From NCBI GenBank assembly GCA_002081555.1, contig MZNV01000972.1:1-28284 (forward strand): 28,284 nt of DNA, in the 5' to 3' direction. A model generated the notes under the pieces. It was not told the origin of the DNA. It made no database searches and saw only the letters and a program-made list of their open reading frames with translations. Both the position numbers and the translations under genes were made by a program. Positions 21,034 to 28,284 of this stretch are shown here, one piece after another. The stretch's first letter is position 1, and every line of letters begins with the position of its first letter. The DNA comes from Protostelium mycophagum. Lineage: Eukaryota > Evosea > Variosea > Protosteliida > Protosteliaceae.

Positions 21034-21512
21034 GCCCAGTTCTTTCCGTCTGGAAAATAAAATAAAACGGGTTGCTATGGGCAGGCTTAATGAAAAGTTG
21101 CGCAAATTTCATTCTATTTGACATGTACATTTAATCAATCAGCACCCAAATGAACTCCGGTCAAACTCCGGTACGTGATCCCACCAACTCCTCACAAAAA
21201 ACACAGAAGAGGTGATCCTCTATGACACCCTCCAAGACGAGAGTCTATAGAAGAGGACCACCCTCTCTACACATCGGTGCTGGCCCTTCCAAGAGGGTAT
21301 ATGTGGGAGGGTGAAATCTGCTGGATCTATCGCAAACACACCAAAGGAGCGGAACGTGGGTGTAAGTGTCTTAAGTTTTTTTGGCGGAAGCACTGTTCTA
21401 AACAAAGAGTTGTCCGACAGCAACATTAACAGCAGACTCACACATAGAAGATTTACAATGATAAATGGTTGGTTACATGTTATAATAGGACTAAGTTTGT
21501 TTTTCATTCAAC
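21034..21512. other. Intergenic region between two minus-strand genes
   Basis: It contains the LRR-gene promoter and the 3' end of the adaptor gene. A 95-codon minus-strand frame (21220-21507) starts with a hydrophobic stretch but has no ATG-linked context or domain, and it begins six bases past the neighbouring stop codon. I do not accept it. CCGGTCAAACTCCG at 21157-21170 is the second copy of the motif noted at 19582, and AACTCCGGT occurs twice there, 11 bp apart. Confidence 0.5.
21157..21170 (-). promoter_or_regulatory. Shared 14-bp upstream motif, copy 2
   Basis: The exact reverse complement of the motif at 19582-19595, 124 bp upstream of the LRR/coiled-coil start codon. It overlaps a direct repeat of AACTCCGGT (21153-21161 and 21164-21172), one helical turn apart. 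Confidence 0.4.
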
Positions 21513-23758
21513 TCACAGAAAGGGGTTGAAACTTGGGGGTGGCTTGTTTTGCTGTACATTTGGTTGTTGCTCCATCTACAACGAATCAATACGGTGTTAT
21601 TACATGGTAAAAAATACTGACAGGCACAGGCTGTTGTTGAACTGGGGGTTGAGCAAAAGGGTTGGTACTGGCAAAACCGGTGTTGTTGGCAGGGAAACCA
21701 AAACCGTTGTTTGGGGTATTGGCGTAACCATTGTGTTGGGTATTGGCAAAACCGTTGTTGTTCTGGGAAGGGGCGTAAGCTGCGGAGAGTCCGAGAAGAT
21801 CGTTGTTGTAAGAATTATTTGCGGGGTAAGAAGGCTGGGAGTTGTAGACGGGGGCAGGGGTGGGTTGGAAGGAGGGGTTACTTGGGGTTTGACCGAATCC
21901 TTGACCAAAGTTTTGGGCCGGCGCGGTGTTCCCGCCAAAACCACTGTTGAAGTTGTTTGCATTGTTGTTGGCATTGTAGGGAGTGGGAGCCAGGGGTGCA
22001 GAAGAGAAGGGGGTGGATGACGTCATCGTGTTCCCGGAATAGGATGTGTTCATCAATGCCTCAATCTGTTTCTTCTTGTTGAGATAGTCTTGATCATTCT
22101 GCTGCTGATTCTGTGATTGAGGGTAGTATTGTGGCTTCGAACTGTACATGTCAGTTGAGACATCTCAACGTGATGACGTCATACCTGTCACCAAAAGGGT
22201 CGAAAGAGGGCTTGCTGTGATCGTGTACAGAGGCGAAAGGGTTGGTGCTGTTTGTGTTTTGGAATTGTGCTTGGCTCTCATAAGGTTGTATGGGGAGTGC
22301 CGAAGAATCATTCTGTCCATTTTCAGCCGAATTTCGCAGAAATTTCACTGAAAACTCACGTCGAAAAAGTCATCCTTGATGCTGGGAGTTCCGGCGAAGC
22401 GGTTAGAGGGCACTTGGGAGAAATTGGCAGGGTATTGTGACTGGTTGTAGTGGGAAGAGGAGCGTGCCCCCGGCTTGTCGTAGGGGCCCTCATCGTCTGA
22501 ATCCGAATCTTCCACTTTGGACTCGTTCGGACTGATGACGTATTGGAATCCTGGAAAGGTGAATTTTTTGGCGGGAAAATCTTGTAAAAGTGGTGACGTC
22601 ATCGCACCTTCCATCTGGTTACGGGTGAAGTTCTGTATGATGTCATGAGGCTGCTCTGCATTATTTTGTGATGGTCCTCCATCTAATTCGGTGATATACT
22701 TCTCCAATGCATCGACGAGTGTCTTTGGTGCCTGCAACTTTCAGAGGGCGTCGTGATGATTTAGAATTGTCATGATGAGAATGACTCACCGGTTGCAGCT
22801 TGGGCAAGTTGGAGTGAGTGAACCTTTTCGACATTTCAAAGAATTGGATCATGCCGTCTGTTTCTTTGGAGAAGAGTTTGTATATTTCGATACATTTGAG
22901 TGCGTCTGGCTTGTCCATATTGAAATAGAATTCTGAGAAAATTAAAGAGGGTCGATTAAAAGAAAAACAATCATACCCAACAGGATGATGATACCGTCAT
23001 TCAGAGCGCGATACAAAGGAAAACTGTCTTTAAGAAGCATGTTGAAAGCGCAGATGGTGATACTGTTATTAATGTACTCTTTCGCTCCCTAATTTCGGTC
23101 ATCATATGATCTTAAATAAAAATCGCTCACTCTGGTGTTTAAGAGAGCATTAAGTTGACTCTGAAGACGTGGTAACTTTTCCAGACAGTCGGGAGCGGTG
23201 AAAGACTTTATGTTTTCTGGTCTTTTTTCGAATTCGACACCAACCAGCTTGAACAATAGAACCTTCTCCTCTATATACTGGGAATATTTCCGAATAAATA
23301 CAGACTGATTATGAGCTTCTGGAGAGGAATTGTCGGCGAATTTCCTAATGTTGAAGAGAGAAGATTTGTAGCGCAGTTCAGAAATGAAAGCTCCATTTCC
23401 TTCACGTAAGAGTCTGTGAAAGACACAGAGTGTCTTTAAAACAACCTGTCGCTACTTAGTGCTAAAATCCTACAGACGATACTTGTTAATACATAACACT
23501 TACAATCCAGTCGGTGACGTCCATCCTTTTTGCCAACTGATGAATCAATTCGGGCACTCTATGTGCGTCCATGGTATAAGAGATGAGCCCTAAATATCTT
23601 AATCGCAAACCTCATGCTACCTGCTCACTCTTCACATGCTTCTCTTTCGGTGCTTTCGTATTATGCCGTGTAGCTTTGATTACATGTTTCTCCAAGCCTG
23701 AGAAACCAGACTTGACAATATTTCCTCTATCTGCGAGCTTTCCTTTGAGTTTGGACAT
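21513..23758 (-). CDS. ANTH-domain clathrin assembly protein, AP180/CALM type
   Basis: Endocytic adaptor that binds PI(4,5)P2 through its ANTH domain and recruits clathrin and EH-domain partners. Minus-strand exons: 23758-23629, 23589-23504, 23445-23131, 23088-22977, 22932-22790, 22737-22608, 22550-22360, 22312-22185, 22141-21622, 21575-21513, giving 605 aa. The phosphoinositide signature KATx6PKxKH is at residues 28-41. The ANTH core follows: HRLLREGNGAFISELRYKSS, LLFKLVGVEFEKRPENIK, LYRALNDGIIILLEFYFNM, IYKLFSKETDGMIQFFEM. After ~300 residues comes an acidic patch (EDSDSDDEG), then an Asn/Gln/Pro-rich tail with one DPF and three NPF motifs, the last in the final four residues (NPFL). The 57-nt intron 22551-22607 has good sites but keeps frame if retained (19 extra residues). 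It diverges from Mrt4 across 136 bp. Confidence 0.94.
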
Positions 23759-23894
23759 CGTGTTGTCTATGCGAGCCTTTGTCAGGTTGTTACGACCAAC
23801 TTTCAAGATATCTTAAAGCAAAGAAACAGAAAAAATCGCTGAACAAAAGTGAGAAACAGTTCCGATCTTCTAAAAAAACAGCAACACAACCAAC
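23759..23894. promoter_or_regulatory. Bidirectional promoter region
   Basis: A 136-bp gap between divergent start codons of the AP180-type adaptor and Mrt4. Both promoters must lie within or overlap it. I see no distinct TATA box. The Mrt4 side is A-rich (CTTCTAAAAAAACAGC). Confidence 0.5.
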
Positions 23895-24834
23895 ATGCCC
23901 AAGTCAAAGAAGAACAAAGTCGGTAGGTCGACCTATTTGAAGGTGAATGACCTCTGAAAACTTGTCAGTCAACACATCAAAGACCGAATCGAGAGGTAAA
24001 GAGGGAAAGGCGGAGCTCATCAAATCGATACAGAACAACTTGGACAAATATGATTTTGTGTATGTCATCCAACCCTACAATATGAGAAACTCTTCTATGA
24101 AGGATGTCAGAGAGCAATTACCAGAGTCCAGGTGAGACGAAACGCTATAAGAGTGTTGTTGGAGATGATATTGATGTGAATAGATTCTTTTTTGGAAAGA
24201 ACAGAGTGATGAAGATCGCCCTTGGAAATAGCGCAGAGAACGAATACATGGAAAACCTGCATCAACTTTCAGACGTGAGTAGTCCCTTCCATCAACTTTT
24301 CTGATGATCCGAAGACATTAGTCGGTGACGCCGGTCTCATGATGACAAATGACTCCTCCAAAGAAGTACTGCAGTGAGTTTTATATATTATAGATCTCTT
24401 GTTTTGTACATTTTCGGATGATTTCTCACATTCTCAGATTTTTCAAAGACTTCAGAGAGAAGGATTACGCTCGCAGCGGATTCATCGCAACAGAGACAGT
24501 AACTCTTCCAGAAGGTCCTCTACCCAAATTCGCACACAGCATGGAACCCATGTTAAGAACACAACTTCAGATGCCAACCCAACTGAAAGAGGGAGTTGTT
24601 ACTCTCCTCTCCGACTTTACCGTCTGCACTGAGGGAGAAGCCATCACGCCCGAGCAAGGCAGAATCCTGGTGAGTTTTTCTGGCTCGTTGTAGTCCCGTT
24701 TGTAGACGCGGTTGTCACGGACACGTCACTGAAATTTGTAGAAATTATTGGACATCAAGATGTCAGAGTTTTATATCGACTTGGTCAGTGTATGGAGGAA
24801 AGACGGCGGTAAATTCAAAAAAATTACCGCATAA
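23895..24834 (+). CDS. MRT4: Mrt4-type ribosome assembly factor (uL10/P0 paralogue)
   Basis: Nucleolar factor that occupies the P0 site on pre-60S particles until P0 replaces it. Exons: 23895-23922, 23969-24131, 24184-24274, 24315-24373, 24438-24669, 24742-24834, giving 221 aa (yeast 236). The start MPKSKKNKV is the family start. Seen after it: YDFVYVIQPYNMRNSSMKDVR, RFFFGKNRVMKIALG, VGDAGLMMTND, FKDFREKDYARSGFIATETVTLP and EGEAITPEQGRILKLLDIKMSEFYIDL. As expected for Mrt4 and unlike P0, there is no acidic C-terminal stalk-binding tail. The last codons (GGKFKKITA) coincide with a GCGGTAA...TTACCGC inverted motif, so the extreme C-terminus may be insertion-derived. Confidence 0.94.
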
Positions 24835-25400
24835 AATGATTTTTCTGCTTTTTTTATGGGATTTTTATTTCTGTCAAAGAGTGTATGCACCTCGCGTTCC
24901 TTTAGACAACCAGGCAGCTGGGTAACAACAAAAACAAAGTATCGTCTGTGTTTGATCTGAAACAGAGGTACTCGTGTGAAACTATATATCAAATGATGTT
25001 GCTCCATTCAGAATGATGCATCGATGCGCTGCCTTATGTGCAGCTGAAGTATTTTCAAGTTTCGTCTTCAACAACACGTCCTATCACCTCAAAGCCATTC
25101 TTCCATCCATCCTGGTTTCTCGTTCTTTGTCGTCTTACAACTGCGAGGTTTCTCTTGTTCTGAGCATCATCGATTGGAATGCCGTCAGCCTCAGCCTCCT
25201 TTTGCCCCTGATTTGATTGAGGAAAAGGGTTGTCAAAAACAAAAAGACTTATTATATCATGGCTGTGAGTTTCGTCATGTTAAAATCCTCATGTCATTGT
25301 CTATAATTGGTGTATAATTTTATATAATACTATACGAACCGCAGAAAACTGGGCGAAATCCACCAATTTGGAATAAAATCCACCCCATCTTCACCCGCTC
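24835..25400. other. Intergenic region with a possible minus-strand exon
   Basis: It lies between two plus-strand genes. On the minus strand 25281-25055 is open for ~75 codons with plausible hydrophilic text (GQKEAEADGIPIDDAQNKRN), an acceptor-like TCAAATCAG and a donor-like GTAAGA, but no start codon and no known domain. The plus-strand open frame over the same bases looks like its hydrophobic shadow. The promoter of the transporter gene must be near 25300-25400, which is AT-rich (TATAATTTTATATAATACTATACG). Confidence 0.4.
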
Positions 25401-26672
25401 ATGGCAAGCCGAGAAAGCAACACTTCACTTGTGACCTCAAGAGCTGAGGCATGTGGGAAATGTGGAGGATATAAGCCGATTCCTTCCTGCAGTTGTCTAC
25501 AGTTGCCCATCATGCCTGTTGTGCCGAAACTACCCATTGGAAATCCTACTCCTCTGGCCATTGCGGCCTTCTCTGTCAGTCTCACTACCCTTTCACTGGC
25601 CTTGATGGGCTGGAGAGGTGTCACCATCACGAACGTTTTCATCGCCGACTTCACCTTCTATACGGGAATTGCCATGTTCGTCACGGCTCAGTGGTGAGCG
25701 TGTTACTTTGATTTTGATGATATCATTTTTATTATTGACACGACTGAATGAACGAGGGAGCTGGTGCTCGGACACTCCTTTCCTTACATGGTCTTTTCTT
25801 CTTTCGGACTCTTTTATCTCGGCTTCGGTGTGATTTCCATTCCATCCATCGGTGTCGCCGCAGCGTACGGCGACGACTTGGTGATGCTGAATAATGCCTA
25901 CGGCTTTTATCTCACCATTTGGACTCTACTCGTTGCCATCTTCACAATCGGTTCATTGAGAACGAATTTGGTCTTCTTTAATATCTTCTGGCTCGTGCTT
26001 GTGGGTTTTGCTCTGGTCACTTCGACTTTCTATCAGACAGCAGATGGTGACATAGAGGTGTGATCAATCTCAATTCATGAGTATTTATTCTACTACAGGG
26101 TGCCGCCAAGACCAGAAGAGCTGGAGGATATTTTTGTTTTTTGTCAGTAAGTACACGTTAACATTTGCATTATCGACTATTTCGTTCATTCCATTGTACA
26201 AGAACTTTGTAATCATGTTGACCTCATATGGCTGACATCACAAAGGCATTGCATGGCTGGTACCTCTTAATGGCACAGATATTCGAGATGCTTGGTTTTG
26301 GTATAGAACTCCCTCTTGGTGTTGTGCCAGATTCATGGTTCAAATTTCAAAAGAAACCCTCCGCCGGTAATTTTCCCGCTATTCCCGCCATTTTTCACAA
26401 TTCAAATTTTGAATCAGGTCACGGACCCGGAAAGCAGGCGGTCGAGATGGAGCAGTTAGATGGACCCACACCCCGTCTCCATCATTCAAACTCAGGTAAA
26501 ATTTACTAATTTTATAACATTCTTGCAGTGGTCAGAATAATTCTTTTCACAGCAACTCACAGTGTTTTGTGGCTGACGCGTTGTAGATGTTGAGTTTCCC
26601 GGCCTGACCACCCCCGCATCGACAACCCCTTGTGCACCACACACTATTCCTGCCGCTTTAATCACTCGGTAA
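25401..26672 (+). CDS. Gpr1/Fun34/YaaH family membrane protein (acetate/ammonium transporter family)
   Basis: Six-helix membrane protein related to yeast Ady2/Ato1 and bacterial SatP, which move acetate or succinate with protons. Exons: 25401-25693, 25757-26057, 26099-26146, 26246-26366, 26418-26495, 26587-26672, giving 308 aa. The family signature is NPTPLAI at 48-54 (usually NPxPLG) at the start of helix 1. Further hydrophobic segments follow: FYTGIAMFVTAQW, HSFPYMVFSSFGLFYLGFGV, YGFYLTIWTLLVAIFTIG, LVFFNIFWLVLVGFAL and ALHGWYLLMAQIFEML. The 47-residue N-terminus has a cysteine cluster (CGKCGGYKPIPSCSC). The cytosolic tail is Pro/His-rich. Substrate is inferred from the family only. Ala replaces the usual Gly in the signature, which is worth noting. 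Confidence 0.92.
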
Positions 26673-26915
26673 CTTTGTAATAAGAATAAGAAGATTGTAA
26701 ACTCTTTGAATCGATGAGCATTCTGTTGTAGTCCATCGTGGCTTTAGTTTTATCGCGAAATCTAGCGTCAACTAACGGTAATCTTACCGTCCGTCCCGCG
26801 GTAAGGTTGCCTAAATCCGGTTAAATTGGTCAGATGGATCCCGAACCCTGTTACCGTATGTTCACGGTTTGTCAGCGATATTGTCACGGTAATCACGTCC
26901 CACACTGGATGTGCT
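26673..26915. other. Intergenic region rich in CGGTAA/TTACCG motifs
   Basis: No gene is seen. Five or six CGGTA or TACCG motifs occur in both orientations between 26774 and 26893. Confidence 0.5.
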
Positions 26916-27102
26916 GTGTCATAAACGACTTCATGACGAATCATCTCGTCGAACCTGAGGATCAACTACCACCTACACCCAACTGGACCCTTCGATTGAA
27001 CGGAGTTTTTCTCGGAGGTAATTTTGTCCATCTACAACACCTTATTTCTGTGCACATGTGACAAAAAGTAATGTCGACAGGATCTATGATCGGAGATCGA
27101 GG
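26916..27102 (+). repeat. 187-bp direct tandem duplication, copy 1
   Basis: It is followed immediately by copy 2 at 27103-27289 with only about three substitutions. Each copy holds an open stretch (NDFMTNHLVEPEDQLPPTPN...) ending at a good donor CTCGGAG/GTAA, an intron-like segment, and a good acceptor TCGACAG followed by SMIGDRG. Confidence 0.95.
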
Positions 27103-27536
27103 GTGTCATAAACGACTTCATGACGAATCATCTCGTCGAACCTGAGGATCAACTACCACCTACACCCAACTGGACCCTACGGTTGAACGGAGTTTTTCTC
27201 GGAGGTAAATTTGTCCATCTACAACACCTTATTTCTGTGCACATGTGACAAAAAGTAATGTCGACAGGATCTATGATCGGAGATCGAGGGGATGCTCCAT
27301 GTTGCGGCGGAGCACAACAGGGAATCTTTCGATTTTTACAATATAAAAACCAAAAAAATCAAAGAGTGCCACACACACAGCTTTTTACAACAAAAAACGC
27401 AGAAACAATATCACACAACAACTTGATCCTCAGCGGCCTGCGCGATTCATCCTTGGCGATTGTGGAAGCAAGCAGCAGAAGAGATCTATTGCCCACCTCA
27501 CCAAGATGCTTCTAAGAGTAAAATCGGAGGAGACGA
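26916..27536 (+). CDS. Possible small cysteine-containing protein with a duplicated exon junction
   Basis: Weakly supported gene model. An open stretch (VINDFMTNHLVEPEDQLPP then NWTLRLNGVFLGG) would splice from CTCGGAG/GTAA to TCGACAG/GATCT and continue GSMIGDRGDAPCCGGAQQG. A separate open stretch near 27480-27536 reads AAEEIYCPPHQDASKSKIGG and stops at TAA, after an acceptor-like CTCAG. No known family is recognised and the middle part is unclear. The tandem duplication means either donor could be used. It may also be a decaying gene. Confidence 0.3.
27103..27289 (+). repeat. 187-bp direct tandem duplication, copy 2
   Basis: Differences from copy 1 are CTACGGTTG for CTTCGATTG and GGTAAATTTG for GGTAATTTTG. 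Both splice-site dinucleotides are intact. Confidence 0.95.
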
Positions 27537-28089
27537 TGTTTCTGTTGAATAAAAGACGCCTGACAATACATCTCACTGATCATGACACTTTCCGCGATCT
27601 TCATCTGGATGGATAATTCTGACTGTCCAACTGACCATATTGGTAATTTAAAAAACTCTGTGTGTTGGAGAGACAAGAATGTCAATATAATGCCTTGTCT
27701 GCTTTGGCCTCCCATTTTGAAGATTACTTTCATTTTACAGATCTCGACAACTTGATTTACGACAGAGATGAAAATGCGAGTTATTCAAGGGAATTTATTT
27801 TTTATTATGTTAATCTATGCGACATTTTGGTTCATAGGCCTCCTGCTGTGTAAATCTCTTACATAGAGATACAATTTGAAAAAATACTTTTTGTCGCAGG
27901 AAATTTTTCAACAAAATCAATAGAAAATTTTGTGAAAATAATTGTTGTGACAAATTTTTTCCAGCAAAATCTGGTGCAAAAAAAATTCACCGTGAAAAAA
28001 AAATGTAATATCACCATTTGGTAGTAAAATATTTGTTTTGCGTTGAATTATGGGTTATTACGAAACTGACGTGCGAAAACAAAAGGTTT
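27537..28089. other. AT-rich intergenic region before the tRNA
   Basis: Short open frames on both strands have no recognisable content. 27880-28020 is a low-complexity run rich in AAATTTTT and poly(A). On the tRNA's minus strand 28089 downwards is its 3' flank. Confidence 0.5.
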
Positions 28090-28162
28090 TGGAGAACCAG
28101 GGTATCGATCCCTGTACCCCTCGCATGCTAAGCGAGTGCTCTACCATCTGAGCTAGATCCCC
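28090..28162 (-). tRNA. tRNA-Ala (anticodon AGC)
   Basis: Read on the minus strand, GGGGATC pairs with GTTCTCC in the acceptor stem (one G-U, one T-T mismatch), with discriminator A at 28090. The D arm holds the A box TAGCTCAGATGG. The anticodon stem CTCGC/GCGAG closes the loop TTAGCAT, anticodon AGC at 28129-28127. The T arm is CAGGG/CCCTG with loop ATCGATA, a loop form I recall for alanine tRNAs of plants. There is no intron and no encoded CCA. It is nuclear in character. Confidence 0.97.
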
Positions 28163-28284
28163 GTGATGTTTGCTGCATCGTTCTGTGTCTTGGTAAAAAT
28201 ATCTCACCAAAAAGTTTTCAAAAAATGGGTTTAGATGTCTTTGCTGCGTGTAGAAAAGGTCATTTTTCGTGCTTGTTCTTGCTG

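Noticed and set aside
21220-21507. 95-codon minus-strand frame with a hydrophobic start
   Set aside because: No proper start context, begins directly after a stop codon of the upstream gene, and has no recognisable family.
21469-22020. 183-codon plus-strand frame rich in Gly and Val
   Set aside because: It is the shadow of the Asn/Gln/Pro-rich tail of the AP180-type gene, whose frame and splice sites are well supported.
28100-28115. Odd T-loop ATCGATA as a sign of tRNA decay
   Set aside because: As I recall, this loop form is normal for intact alanine tRNAs of plants, and the D and anticodon arms here are sound.

Overview
The window is nuclear DNA of an intron-rich, gene-dense microbial eukaryote. 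Almost every gene is cut by short GT-AG introns, mostly about 33-60 nt. The genes are typically eukaryotic: a TORC1 Rag GTPase, a mitochondrial complex I subunit, an ANTH clathrin adaptor, a nucleolar Mrt4 homologue and a tRNA-Ala(AGC). The standard genetic code fits all of them. Rag, AP180, acetate-transporter-like, ankyrin/F-box and beta-glucanase genes together suggest a free-living amoeboid protist, perhaps an amoebozoan, but the sequence alone does not fix the species. I rebuilt the spliced genes by hand from splice sites, reading frame and family conservation. For all eleven spliced genes rebuilt as complete, the exon lengths sum to a whole number of codons.

Layout. 1-970: a possible coding exon running off the left edge, then unexplained DNA. 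972-1220: a broken ankyrin fragment. 1470-2812: a cluster of three kinds of non-coding repeat. 3382-3490: an 11-bp minisatellite touching the 3' end of the RagC/D gene (3496-5442, minus). A head-to-head promoter separates RagC/D from a long coiled-coil gene (5618-9113, plus). Then a secreted modular GH5 beta-1,3-glucanase (9378-12061, plus), a 0.9-kb gap, NDUFV2 (12991-13953, plus), convergent with a METTL21-type methyltransferase (14410-15520, minus), a 5'-incomplete beta-helix surface protein (15647-16482, minus) and an aldo-keto reductase (16696-18216, plus).

The second half holds an F-box-like/ankyrin gene with a frameshift (18300-19540, minus), a leucine-rich-repeat/coiled-coil gene (19804-21033, minus), an AP180/CALM-type adaptor (21513-23758, minus), divergent Mrt4 (23895-24834, plus), a Gpr1/Fun34/YaaH transporter (25401-26672, plus), a region with a 187-bp tandem duplication of an apparent exon-intron-exon junction, and tRNA-Ala (28090-28162, minus).

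The genes are unrelated housekeeping and accessory functions, not an operon. Growth control (Rag), ribosome assembly (Mrt4), respiration (NDUFV2) and endocytosis (AP180) lie beside polysaccharide digestion and lineage-expanded repeat proteins. The least explained signals are non-coding: an intronic 121-bp hairpin element, a CGGTAA/TTACCG motif recurring in introns and gaps, and the palindrome TGACGTCA sitting beside splice sites.
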